From: Candidatus Hebobacteria bacterium | GTDB lineage: Bacteria > Armatimonadota > Hebobacteria > Hebobacterales > Hebobacteraceae | DNA: 32,503 nucleotides | Reading direction: 5' to 3' | Assembly: GCA_029821885.1 (NCBI GenBank) | Contig: JALGXV010000007.1 | Span: 1 to 32,503, forward strand | In this document: in pieces, positions 1 to 7,556 of the stretch | How the letters are laid out: each line of letters opens with the position of its first letter | Numbering within the stretch: the first letter of the stretch is position 1 | Translations under genes and position numbers: made by a program | Notes under the pieces: model-generated | What the model was told of the DNA's origin: nothing | Seen by the model: only the letters and a program-made list of their open reading frames with translations | The model's database searches: none

Positions 1-1
1 C

Positions 2-2344
2 CAGGAGGGGCCTGACATCCGGCGCGGCATTTCGGACCTCGACGGCGAGGGGGAGGTTGTCGGCGGCATCGTCGTCATGAGGTACGAGGAGAACGCGCTG
101 GACGTCATCCACCGCGTGAAGGACAAGATCGCGGAGGTAGAGTCGGCCCTCCCAGAGGGCATTGAGGTCCTGCCCGTCTACGACCGATCCGAGCTGATTG
201 GACGCTCCATCGACACTTTGAGAAGGACACTGCTGGAGGAGTGCCTCATCGTCAGCCTCGTCATCACCATCTTTCTGCTTCACGTGCCCAGCGCCGCCGT
301 CGCGGTGATGATTCTCCCCATCGGGGTCATCATGTCGTTCATCCCTATGTACTACATGGGGCTCACCTCCAACATCATGTCTCTGGGCGGGATCGCCATC
401 GCCATCGGGGTCATGGTGGACGCCGCCGTGGTGCTAATCGAGAACGCCCACAAGCACCTCGAGCGGCTCAGACCGGGGGAGAGCCGTGTGGAGGCTATCA
501 TCGAGGCCTCCAAGCAGGTGGGCAAGCCACTCTTCTTCTCCCTGCTGATCATCACCGTGTCGTTCATGCCGATCTTCTCGCTGCAGGCCCAGGAGGGACG
601 GCTCTTCAGGCCGCTGGCCTACACCAAGACCTTCTCCATGCTCTTCGCCTCCCTGCTCTCCATCAGCCTGGCGCCCATGCTGATGGTCGCCTTCATCCGC
701 GGTCGCGTGCGCCACGAGGATGAACATCCCATCAGCATCCGCCTCCAGCGCGCCTATCGCCCCTGGATGACGGCGCTGATGCGGCGGCGGGCGCTCAGCA
801 TCATCATCGCCGTCGCCGCTGTCGCCTCCTCCGGCCTCATCCTGAATCGCATCGGCTCCGAGTTCATGCCCGAGCTCAATGAGGGAGACATCCTCTACAT
901 GCCGGTGACGGTCCCTGGCATCTCCACCACAGAGGCGGGCAAGCTCCTCCAGCTCCAGGACAAGATCATCCATTCGTTCCCAGAGGTGGAGCGCGTGTTC
1001 GGCAAGATCGGGCGCGCCGAGACCGCCACCGACCCGGCTCCGCTCAGCATGGTGGAAACCACCATCATGATGAAGCCGCAGAACGAGTGGCGCGAGGGCA
1101 TGACCTGGGACAAGCTGCTCCAGGAGATGCAGCACGCTCTCTATCTGCCGGGCGTCACCAAGGGCGGCCTCCAGTGGCCGATCAAGACGCGAATCGACAT
1201 GTTGACGACGGGGATCCGGTCACCGGTGGGAATCAAGATCTTCGGCCCCGATCTCCAGACGATTGAGGGGATCGGCGAGCACATAGAAACGGTGCTGCGC
1301 GGCGTGCCGGGCACCGAGGACGTCTACGCCGAGCGCGTCACCGGAGGGTCCTTCGTCGACATCATACCCCGCCGCGCCGACGCCGCCCGCTACGGGCTCG
1401 GCGTCGAGGACGTCCCCGCCCTCGTCCAGACCGCCGTTGGCGGCATGAACATCGACGCCACCGTGGAGGGACGAGAGCGCTACAGCATCAACGTTCGCTA
1501 CCCCCGCGAGCTCAGGGACGACATCGATGAGCTGATGCGCGTGTTGGTCGCCACCCCCAGTGGACAGCAGGTGCCGCTGGCCCAGCTCGCCGACATTCGC
1601 ATCACCACCGGCCCGCCGGTGATACGAGACGAGAACGGGTCACTCACCGGATGGGTCTTCGTGTATGTCAGGGGCCGCGACCTCGGCAGCTACGTCGCCG
1701 ACGCGCAGAAGGCAGTGGCCGAACAGGTGACCTTCCCGTCTGGTTACTATCCCGAGTGGACAGGGCAGTACGAATACATGCAGCGGATGCGCAAGCGCCT
1801 CATGCTCGTCGTCCCGCTGACGATCGTGCTGATTGTGGTCATGCTCTACTTGAACTTCCGCTCCGCGGGTCAGACCGCCATCGTGATGCTGTCGCTGCCT
1901 TTTGCGGCTACGGGCAGCCTCTGGGCCATCTATCTGCTGGGATACAACTTCTCCGCCGCGGTCTGGGTGGGCATCATCGCCCTCTCGGGCCTGGCCGCCG
2001 AAACAGGCGTGGTCATGATCGTCTATCTCGACGAGGCCTTCCACCGCTACCAGAGCGAGGGCCGCATGAACAACATGGAGGACCTCTTCGCCGCCATCAC
2101 CGACGGAGCGGTGCAGCGCGTGCGGCCCAAGCTCATGACGGTCACCACCACCCTCCTCGGGTTGATGCCCCTGATGTGGACCCACGGCTCCGGCGCCGAC
2201 GTCATGCGCCGCATCGCCGCCCCCATGATCGGTGGGCTGATCACCTCGACGATCCTGACATTGGAGATCGTCCCCGCCATTTACTCCTTCTGGCGGCAGC
2301 GGCAGATTGGGCGCGACGGCTCCTCGGCGCCGATCGGCCAGTAA
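2..2344 (+). CDS. CusA/CzcA-family heavy-metal efflux RND permease (5' truncated by window)
   Basis: This is the inner-membrane pump of a tripartite CusCBA/CzcCBA-type exporter, which moves monovalent or divalent metal ions out of the cell by proton antiport. The frame is open from base 2: residues before the track's ATG at 77 read as the conserved family block (RRGISDLDGEGEVVGG), so that ATG is internal and about a quarter of the protein lies upstream. Visible marks are the TM4 block (AIGVMVDAAVVLIENAHKH), the periplasmic block EFMPELNEGDILYMP, a second set of membrane helices from about residue 590, and the TM10 block ALSGLAAETGVVMI. Two of the three methionines of the CusA Cu/Ag site appear kept (IDMLTTGI and VGGMN), while the third aligns with Val in GPPVIRDEN. 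The partner CusB/CusC genes, if present, lie upstream. Family is certain; the metal is not. Confidence 0.95.
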   Translation, partial: QEGPDIRRGISDLDGEGEVVGGIVVMRYEENALDVIHRVKDKIAEVESALPEGIEVLPVYDRSELIGRSIDTLRRTLLEECLIVSLVITIFLLHVPSAAVAVMILPIGVIMSFIPMYYMGLTSNIMSLGGIAIAIGVMVDAAVVLIENAHKHLERLRPGESRVEAIIEASKQVGKPLFFSLLIITVSFMPIFSLQAQEGRLFRPLAYTKTFSMLFASLLSISLAPMLMVAFIRGRVRHEDEHPISIRLQRAYRPWMTALMRRRALSIIIAVAAVASSGLILNRIGSEFMPELNEGDILYMPVTVPGISTTEAGKLLQLQDKIIHSFPEVERVFGKIGRAETATDPAPLSMVETTIMMKPQNEWREGMTWDKLLQEMQHALYLPGVTKGGLQWPIKTRIDMLTTGIRSPVGIKIFGPDLQTIEGIGEHIETVLRGVPGTEDVYAERVTGGSFVDIIPRRADAARYGLGVEDVPALVQTAVGGMNIDATVEGRERYSINVRYPRELRDDIDELMRVLVATPSGQQVPLAQLADIRITTGPPVIRDENGSLTGWVFVYVRGRDLGSYVADAQKAVAEQVTFPSGYYPEWTGQYEYMQRMRKRLMLVVPLTIVLIVVMLYLNFRSAGQTAIVMLSLPFAATGSLWAIYLLGYNFSAAVWVGIIALSGLAAETGVVMIVYLDEAFHRYQSEGRMNNMEDLFAAITDGAVQRVRPKLMTVTTTLLGLMPLMWTHGSGADVMRRIAAPMIGGLITSTILTLEIVPAIYSFWRQRQIGRDGSSAPIGQ

Positions 2345-2367
2345 CTGACGGGGCCGGGCCCGTCAGT
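2344..2367. terminator. Convergent hairpin between the RND pump and the pseudopilin
   Basis: A 9-bp perfect inverted repeat (ACTGACGGG / CCCGTCAGT) with a 6-nt loop starts at the last base of the RND stop codon and overlaps the stop of the convergent pseudopilin gene. There is no T-run on either side, so it may act as a bidirectional mRNA-end hairpin rather than a classical intrinsic terminator. Confidence 0.6.
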
Positions 2368-3073
2368 CGATGTCTCTCCCCGCGAGGCCGCCCACGGTGA
2401 GGTTCGGGTCGGGAAGGCCGGTGCCGGCGGGCCTGATGCGATCGGCGGGCAGATAGGCGCCATGGCCGTCGACGAACAGGTAGTTGCGCGCGCCGCCCCA
2501 TTCCCACCAGGACAGCTTCTCCGTATCGTGGTTGGTCAGCCATTCGGCCAGGAGGACCTTCTGACTCGGGAAGGCAACGGCGTGTTCCCGCTGGGTGACA
2601 CACGGAAACCGATCATACTTCCATAGGTCTTCGGTGGTCATGGCGCGTATCTGCGCCGGGGTGTGGTAGAAGGCGGCCGAGTACCCGTAGGAGGTTGCAT
2701 CCCATTTGTCTGTGGCAAACGGGTCGCTCGGGCATAGGAGGTAGCCTGGAGAGCGTGATGAGAGCAGCGGGTCCTCCGGGTCGGTCGCATCGCGCGCAAG
2801 AGACGCTCCCAGGTAGGGCTCCAGCGGCCACCGCCAACGGCGGCCCATCCAGAGGTACGGATCGCCGGTGTTGGGGAAGCATCCATCCCAGTCGTCCATG
2901 TACATGGCGAAGGCGAGGCCGATGTTTCGGAGGTTGACAAGGCAGGTGGCGCGGCGGGATGTCTCGCGCGCGGAGACGAACACTGGCAGAGTGATGGCGG
3001 CCAGCACGCTCACAACCGCGATGACCACCATGATCTCCACCAGCGAGAAGCCGCGGCCCGCGCTGTGACGCAA
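2363..3073 (-). CDS. Type II secretion/type IV pilin-like pseudopilin (prepilin N-methylation, H-X9-DG type)
   Basis: The protein is a class III prepilin-like substrate of a PilD-type peptidase, made as a membrane-anchored precursor. The signature is GRG|FSLVEIMVVIAVVSVLAAITLPVF: a short basic leader, cleavage between Gly and Phe, Glu at +5 and a hydrophobic helix. The body carries YMDDWDGCFPN and a late FVDGHGAYLP block, typical of the large paralogous pseudopilin families (DUF1559/H-X9-DG type) of Planctomycetes- and Armatimonadota-like genomes. The track start (GTG 3193) would give a 47-residue leader and would place a 12-bp hairpin inside the gene. The TTG at 3073 gives MRHSAGRGFSLVE, a normal leader, so I chose it, although its Shine-Dalgarno is poor. 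No secretion machinery genes are nearby. The cargo or assembly role is unknown. Confidence 0.85.
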   Translation of the reverse strand: MRHSAGRGFSLVEIMVVIAVVSVLAAITLPVFVSARETSRRATCLVNLRNIGLAFAMYMDDWDGCFPNTGDPYLWMGRRWRWPLEPYLGASLARDATDPEDPLLSSRSPGYLLCPSDPFATDKWDATSYGYSAAFYHTPAQIRAMTTEDLWKYDRFPCVTQREHAVAFPSQKVLLAEWLTNHDTEKLSWWEWGGARNYLFVDGHGAYLPADRIRPAGTGLPDPNLTVGGLAGRDID

Positions 3074-3124
3074 CCCGCCGGCCGTGGATGAGCGCGGCCT
3101 GCAGGAAGCTCCGGCGACACCATC

Positions 3125-3158
3125 GGCGCTGGCCCGACGTGTGCGCCGGGCCAGCGCC
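3125..3158 (-). terminator. 12-bp stem-loop downstream of thi4
   Basis: A perfect 12-bp inverted repeat (GGCGCTGGCCCG / CGGGCCAGCGCC) with a 10-nt loop lies 37 nt past the thi4 stop codon and before the chosen pseudopilin start. It has the position expected of a thi4 mRNA terminator. No T-run follows, so Rho-independent function is uncertain. It also argues against the long pseudopilin leader in the ORF track. Confidence 0.55.
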
Positions 3159-3194
3159 CTCTGCATCATGAGCGGCAAACGCCCCGTCCGCACA

Positions 3195-4022
3195 TCAAGC
3201 GCGCAGCAGGGCCGGTTCGTTGGCCTGAGTCTGCAGCATGTCCAGGACCGCCTCGGCCCCCCGCGCTCCCGAAAGAAGCATGGACCCGAACGAGGGCCCC
3301 ATCCGGGGCAGCCCGTGGACGGCGGAGACAGCCATCCCGATGACCACCAGACCCGGGTGGACGGTCCCGGTTCGTTGGACTACCAGGTCTTCAGAGCGCT
3401 CGACCCACATGGGTCCGCACCCCTTGACCTCGGCCAAGCCCTGCTTCTCCAGTAGCTTGACAATGGTGGCATCGTGACCGGTGGCGTCGACCACCACCTT
3501 CGCCTCAATGGCGATGGGATCGACGCACGCGAGCTGCCGCGGGAGTGTCTCAACGGGCGTCCAGTTGATGACGAGGCCGGCGACCCGATGGCCCTCTCGC
3601 ATGACGATGTCCTCGACGCTCGTCATGTTCTGGATCTTGACGCCCGCGTCGCAGGCAGCAGCGATGAGCCTCGCGCAGGCGTGAGGCGCATCGGCTACGT
3701 GCAGACCCACCGAAGGCGTAGTGTAGGGCACGCCGATCTCGTCCAGTATCTCGTTCGAGGGAGCTCGGAAGACGGCCTTGTTCATCAGATAGCCGCCAAG
3801 CCAGAAGCCCCCGCCAAGGTAGTTGTTCCGCTCGACGATGAGCACCTTCGCGCCGTGCTCGGCGAGCACCTTGGCACACATGAGGCCGCTGGGTCCGCCC
3901 CCGGCGATGAGGACATCGCTCTCAATACAGCCGTCGAGCTGGGCCGCAAACTCGCTGGTAAGGGCCCGGGTTATGTCGCGCTCCGCGACTTTGCTGAACA
4001 CCGGTTCAGGCTGAGATGACAT
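3195..4022 (-). CDS. thi4: Thi4-family thiamine thiazole synthase (ADP-thiazole synthase)
   Basis: Thi4 makes the adenylated thiazole precursor of thiamin from NAD, glycine and a sulfur source in one enzyme, replacing the ThiG/ThiH/ThiO route. The FAD/NAD-binding fold is seen as VLIAGGGPSGLMCAKVLAEHGAKVLIVER, followed by the family blocks YLGGGFWLGGYLMNK and VVVDATGHDA. The start at 4022 (MSSQPEPVF) is preceded by a strong AGGAGG; the track start at 4109 lies between the riboswitch and this site. Length is 275 residues, about normal. Cys166, in LACVDPI, sits where yeast Thi4 has the sulfur-donating Cys205 and where archaeal sulfide-dependent enzymes have His (LHVDP). This bacterial copy may therefore be a single-turnover, self-sacrificing enzyme. 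A TPP riboswitch and promoter precede the gene. Confidence 0.93.
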   Translation of the reverse strand: MSSQPEPVFSKVAERDITRALTSEFAAQLDGCIESDVLIAGGGPSGLMCAKVLAEHGAKVLIVERNNYLGGGFWLGGYLMNKAVFRAPSNEILDEIGVPYTTPSVGLHVADAPHACARLIAAACDAGVKIQNMTSVEDIVMREGHRVAGLVINWTPVETLPRQLACVDPIAIEAKVVVDATGHDATIVKLLEKQGLAEVKGCGPMWVERSEDLVVQRTGTVHPGLVVIGMAVSAVHGLPRMGPSFGSMLLSGARGAEAVLDMLQTQANEPALLRA

Positions 4023-4145
4023 CAGGCACCTCCTCTTGTTCGCGCGCGGGTCGCGCCCGCACGCGGTCAGTGTATGCAAGGGGTGCTTGGAACGGAGCCG
4101 CAGCCGCAAGTTCGTTGCGGTGCTCGGCGGGAGAAAGCTGAGGCC

Positions 4146-4243
4146 GCATTCCCTACGCCGGTACTAGCCGGATCAGGTTCCAAGGGTTGAAACAGCATCC
4201 TGCTGCTTCTCTCAGCCGGACTGTGCCCGGCACCCCTAGCGGT
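4146..4243 (-). promoter_or_regulatory. TPP riboswitch (THI element) controlling thi4
   Basis: Read on the minus strand, the segment holds the canonical TPP aptamer blocks in order: GGGGTGCC, the pyrimidine-sensing GGCTGAGAG, then ACCCTTGGAACCTGATC, and the closing TAGTACCGGCGTAGGGA. It ends about 123 nt before the thi4 start codon. No clear terminator with a T-run follows, so control may be at translation or by an unresolved switching helix; a small CCGCAA/TTGCGG hairpin at 4104-4120 is a candidate part of the expression platform. Confidence 0.95.
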
Positions 4244-4255
4244 ACGTCAAGGAGC

Positions 4256-4284
4256 ATTGTAGTACGGAAGTCACCCCGAGTAAA
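4256..4284 (-). promoter_or_regulatory. Sigma70-type promoter for the thi4 riboswitch transcript
   Basis: On the minus strand a -35 TTTACT (4284-4279) and a -10 TACAAT (4261-4256) are separated by exactly 17 nt, and the expected transcript start falls a few bases before the riboswitch. The -35 sits inside a 6-bp inverted repeat (CACCCC / GGGGTG, 4272-4290), which could be an operator or the 3' hairpin of the upstream gene. With the riboswitch, this accounts for the 358-bp gap between thi4 and the radical SAM gene. Confidence 0.6.
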
Positions 4285-4380
4285 GGGGTGCTGTGAGCAC
4301 TTGTGGCTCAAGAGGGTAAACTGCGCGACGCCGCGCAGCCGCAAGGCCGGGGAGGACGGCGCGCTCGCCCAGTGGCCGCC

Positions 4381-6000
4381 CTAGCCAGGCTCGGAAGAGA
4401 GGCTGCTCGCGAGAAGTGAATCCTCCAGCCTCGCGGCTTCTTCCTCCAGGCGCTTCAGGTCCCGCTTTGCGTGGCGGCGGGAGGCCAGCCCGAGGTCGGC
4501 ACGGGCCCGGGTGACACGGGCTTCGGCCTCTAGGGTGGCCTGGGCCAGGTCGAAGCGGCTCATTGCATTCGACTCGTAATTGAGCGTGTCCCACCATTCC
4601 GGCTGTCGCATGAGTGTGCGGTGCTCAGCAACGGTCCGCGCCCGCAGGCGGTAGCCGTACTTCTCCGGGTAGGTGAAGGCGAGGCTCCCCGGGTCGATGA
4701 AGGGCGCCAGGCAGCACACATAGGCATCGAACACGCTGCGCCGGCCGCGGGTGGCGTAGCGCTCGAGAAGCTGGAGGCAATAGTCGGTGGTCTCCTTGGC
4801 ACTCTCTTTCGTCTGCCCCGGCAAGCCGATGTAGAAGAACAGATCGACCCTGCCGCCAACGTCGATCAGATCCTCAACGCTCCGTTCGAGTGACGCGTTG
4901 TCATAGGGCAGGCCGTACAACTCCCGCAGCTTCTCATCGTGGGTGACCGGGCCGATGCCACCCTGGGGTCCGGGCACGGCATCCGCAAGCGCTTCGCAGA
5001 ACTCTCGGTCCGTCGGCCGGAAGATGTCGAAGTGCATCGCGCCGCTGAACTTCCGCTGCTTCAGCGCGGCCAAAAAACCGCGCCAGTCTCCCTGGCGTAT
5101 GTCGCCCGGCAGGCGGATCGGGGACTTCGTCCGCGTCCGAGCAGTCACGCACATATCGGCGAGCACGTCCACATCCCAGAGCGGAGTCTCCTCCAGCCCC
5201 AAGGCCCAGTTGGAGCCGCCGCAGATGGCACAGTTCTCCACACAGCCCTTGCAGAAGAGCAGGAGGTTGAAACAGTAGAGGTACCAGTGCTGGCCGGTGA
5301 GAAGGCTTCCCTTGAGGTCGCGGGTGCGGCGCCAGTGGGCGTACAGCCGCTCGTAGTTGATGCGGGTGGTGAGTGTGGTGGGGCGGTGTGAGAAGTTGTT
5401 CTCGACGACGTCGTCGTTGCGTTTCCAGATCAGATTCGGGACTTCGGCTGGCTCCTTCTTCTGCTCGAGACACTCCAGGAGCTGAGCGAGCGGCTCCTCC
5501 GTCGTCTCGCCGCGAAGGATGAAGTCAATGTCGGGATTCTGGATGAGCTCCTTCCAGAAGTAGGTCGATGAGATGCCGCCGAGCACCACCGGTATGTCCG
5601 GATGCTCCTCCTTGCAGAGGCGGGCCAGGCTGAGCGCTCCGTCGGCATGGTGCACCCAGTGCAGGTCAATGCCGAACAGCAATGGCTCGTAGTCTCGGAC
5701 GAAGCGACGAGGGTCGAACCGGCGGCTCTGCATCTTCACGGCAAGGTTGGCCAGGCGCACATAGCGGCCGCGTTCTTCCAGGTAGTCCAGCACCGAGATG
5801 AAGCCAATGGGGTAGTACTCGAAGACGGGGTTCGTGTCCACGGCCTTGCTGAGGAGCCAGTGGTTGAGTGGCCGCTCGCGGAAGTCGAACACCGCGGGCG
5901 GGTGCATGAGGACTAGGTCGGGGCGAGTCGTCTCGGCCATTGTGCTCTCTTGTACGTGGGGCAGGAGCCAAGTGGCTAGGCCGCCCGAGGCGGCCGCCAT
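4381..6000 (-). CDS. B12-binding-domain radical SAM protein
   Basis: This is a radical SAM enzyme with an N-terminal cobalamin-binding-type domain; its substrate is unknown. Residues about 25-200 form the Rossmann-like domain (DLVLMHPPAVFDF near the start, IPVVLGGISSTYFW later). The 4Fe-4S-binding CxxxCxxC is CVENCAIC, with Cys253, Cys257 and Cys260. The tail ends in a charged, probably coiled-coil segment (DLKRLEEEAARLEDS). The full-length start at 6000 has AGGAG at good spacing and is kept. MAETTRPDLVLMHPP at 5940 is the alternative and would begin more like the family. It resembles the archaeal/bacterial Ta0216-type B12-radical SAM group, but that assignment is weak. It stands alone, transcribed toward thi4. 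Confidence 0.88.
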   Translation of the reverse strand: MAAASGGLATWLLPHVQESTMAETTRPDLVLMHPPAVFDFRERPLNHWLLSKAVDTNPVFEYYPIGFISVLDYLEERGRYVRLANLAVKMQSRRFDPRRFVRDYEPLLFGIDLHWVHHADGALSLARLCKEEHPDIPVVLGGISSTYFWKELIQNPDIDFILRGETTEEPLAQLLECLEQKKEPAEVPNLIWKRNDDVVENNFSHRPTTLTTRINYERLYAHWRRTRDLKGSLLTGQHWYLYCFNLLLFCKGCVENCAICGGSNWALGLEETPLWDVDVLADMCVTARTRTKSPIRLPGDIRQGDWRGFLAALKQRKFSGAMHFDIFRPTDREFCEALADAVPGPQGGIGPVTHDEKLRELYGLPYDNASLERSVEDLIDVGGRVDLFFYIGLPGQTKESAKETTDYCLQLLERYATRGRRSVFDAYVCCLAPFIDPGSLAFTYPEKYGYRLRARTVAEHRTLMRQPEWWDTLNYESNAMSRFDLAQATLEAEARVTRARADLGLASRRHAKRDLKRLEEEAARLEDSLLASSLSSEPG

Positions 6001-6245
6001 CCCGGCTCCTAAGAGCCTAGGGACTCCTGCCCTGCCTTCACATGCGATTCTCTCTGAGGGAAGCGGCCGCGGCTTCCGCCTGCCAAGCAGTGTTCAGGTT
6101 CGCTGGCCGCGGCGGCTGTCCTCCCCTGCTCGTCCGCGGGACTCAGACCGCGCAGTCAAGACGAGGTCATCCACAAGGCTCGATGGAACCGTTCGGGCAG
6201 TGAGCTGCATCTCCTAAGTGTCGAGGCGCCTCGACGAACACTGGC
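6001..6245. other. Divergent intergenic region between the radical SAM and sigma-factor genes
   Basis: This 245-bp gap lies between divergently transcribed genes and should hold both promoters. I found no convincing -35/-10 pair. Its only clear structure is the perfect palindrome at 6220-6235, listed separately. Confidence 0.4.
6220..6235. promoter_or_regulatory. Perfect 16-bp palindrome just upstream of the sigma-factor start
   Basis: GTCGAGGCGCCTCGAC reads the same on both strands and ends 10 nt before the ATG at 6246. The start has no visible Shine-Dalgarno, so the palindrome occupies the place of the ribosome-binding site. It could be a dimeric-regulator operator or an mRNA hairpin that limits translation. 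Function is inferred only. Confidence 0.5.
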
Positions 6246-7451
6246 ATGCCCGAGGAGACCGACTCACAACTCGTCGCCCGCCTGCTGACTGGTGACGTTC
6301 CAGCCTTCGAGGCTATCGTAAGCCGCCACCGGGCGGCATTGGTGGCCGTAGCCGCCTCCCGCCTCGGATCGCTGGAAGACGCCGAGGACGTGGCTCAGGA
6401 GGCCTTCGTCCAGGCCTACTTCCGGCTGCGACAGCTCCGAGATCCCCACGCGCTTCTGCCCTGGCTGCGGCGAATCGCGGACCGGCTGGCGTTGATGCGG
6501 CTGCGGAGCCACAGAGAGGAGGCGATGGAGCCAGCGCGTCTATCTGAACTCGCCGCCGGGAACTCTGAGGGCGAAATGGACGGATTCGGGTTGCCAGCCG
6601 CCCTCGCGGAGCTTCCGGTCGGCATGCGGCAGGCGGTGTCCCTCACCTACCTGGCAGGCTACACGTGCGCCGAGGCCGCGGAGCTGCTCGGGGTCAGGGA
6701 AGGCACAGTGAAGAGTCGGCTGAGCCGGGCACGCGCCAAGCTCAAGGAGGTGTTTGCGATGACAGAGGGAGAGCTGAGGCAAGGCAAGTCGGGCGACAAG
6801 TTCACCCAGGAGACAGTTGCCCGCCTCGTGAAGGAGGCACGTCTTCTGCTGGCCGAGGGGGATATCGATGGAGCCGCGCGCCAGGCCGACCAGGCCCTCG
6901 CCATCCAGGTCAAGGAGTTCTTTGCCTCTGGCGACGATCCGAACTACGAATTCAACATGGAGGCCGCTCGCATCACGGCGCTGCTACGGAAGGAGCAGCG
7001 GCGACAGGAAGCGGAGGCCAACGCGGCCCAGTACGGCTTCACGCTAGAGGAACTGGACTGGGAGGTCGCCGACATCGACATGATGGAGGAGACCCTCGGG
7101 AAGCCAGTCGGACGCGGTCAAGACACGTGGGGAGTGCCCCGGGGTCAGGTCCGAACGGGATTCAAGGATTCCCGGGACATCTGTCGGCGGCTGGAGTGCT
7201 CACCCATGCAGCTTTCAGAGTGGGTGGACAGCGGCTGTCCCATCTTGCGGTGCTGGCCCTTTGCGCGCTTCGATCTGGATCGCGTGAGGCAGTGGATAGA
7301 GGAGCAGGAGGTTCGGGACTGGCGCAGGCACGACCCTCGCGAACTGGACCGGCCGATCCGCGTCATCTTCAAGGCGGTCGAGCAGGGGGAGCTGACGGCG
7401 GGGAAGGCGGAGGAGGTCATCACCAACCTAGGGTGGGGCGACTGGGGCTAG
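6246..7451 (+). CDS. ECF-type sigma factor with long C-terminal extension and extra wHTH domain
   Basis: The first 175 residues are a standard extracytoplasmic-function sigma factor. Region 2 covers about residues 8-85 (DVPAFEAIVSRHRAALVAVA, DAEDVAQEAFVQAYFRL) and region 4 about 115-170 (LPVGMRQAVSLTYLAGYTCAEAAELLG, then VREGTVKSRLSRARAKL). A further 230 or so residues follow. About 185-225 is helical and TPR-like (ARLVKEARLLLAEGDIDGAARQADQA). About 310-354 (SRDICRRLECSPMQLSEW to RFDLDRVRQWIEEQ) looks like a MerR/excisionase-type winged helix. The end (AVEQGELTAGKAEEVITNLGW) is a short helical hairpin. ECF factors with C-terminal domains exist and often use them in place of an anti-sigma factor; no anti-sigma gene is adjacent. 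The second DNA-binding domain is a prediction. Confidence 0.9.
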   Translation: MPEETDSQLVARLLTGDVPAFEAIVSRHRAALVAVAASRLGSLEDAEDVAQEAFVQAYFRLRQLRDPHALLPWLRRIADRLALMRLRSHREEAMEPARLSELAAGNSEGEMDGFGLPAALAELPVGMRQAVSLTYLAGYTCAEAAELLGVREGTVKSRLSRARAKLKEVFAMTEGELRQGKSGDKFTQETVARLVKEARLLLAEGDIDGAARQADQALAIQVKEFFASGDDPNYEFNMEAARITALLRKEQRRQEAEANAAQYGFTLEELDWEVADIDMMEETLGKPVGRGQDTWGVPRGQVRTGFKDSRDICRRLECSPMQLSEWVDSGCPILRCWPFARFDLDRVRQWIEEQEVRDWRRHDPRELDRPIRVIFKAVEQGELTAGKAEEVITNLGWGDWG

Positions 7452-7483
7452 CCCCTGTCGACCGACCGCGCGTCGTGACGGCC

Positions 7484-7516
7484 TCGCAGGGCAGGATAGG
7501 TGGTCCTGCCCTGCGA
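7484..7516 (+). terminator. 13-bp stem-loop between the sigma-factor gene and glcD
   Basis: A perfect 13-bp inverted repeat (TCGCAGGGCAGGA / TCCTGCCCTGCGA) with a 7-nt loop lies 32 nt past the sigma-factor stop. It covers the ORF track's GTG start for the next gene, which supports the later start at 7557. No T-run follows. Confidence 0.6.
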
Positions 7517-7556
7517 ATCTGTGCGGTGGGCGAGAGTATTGGCGCGGAGTCCGAGT

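Noticed and set aside
241-723. Plus- and minus-strand ORFs over the RND gene (for example 241-723, 434-1135, 1640-2185)
   Set aside because: They are shadows of a well-conserved RND pump frame; their translations are His-, Arg- and Gly-rich with no family character.
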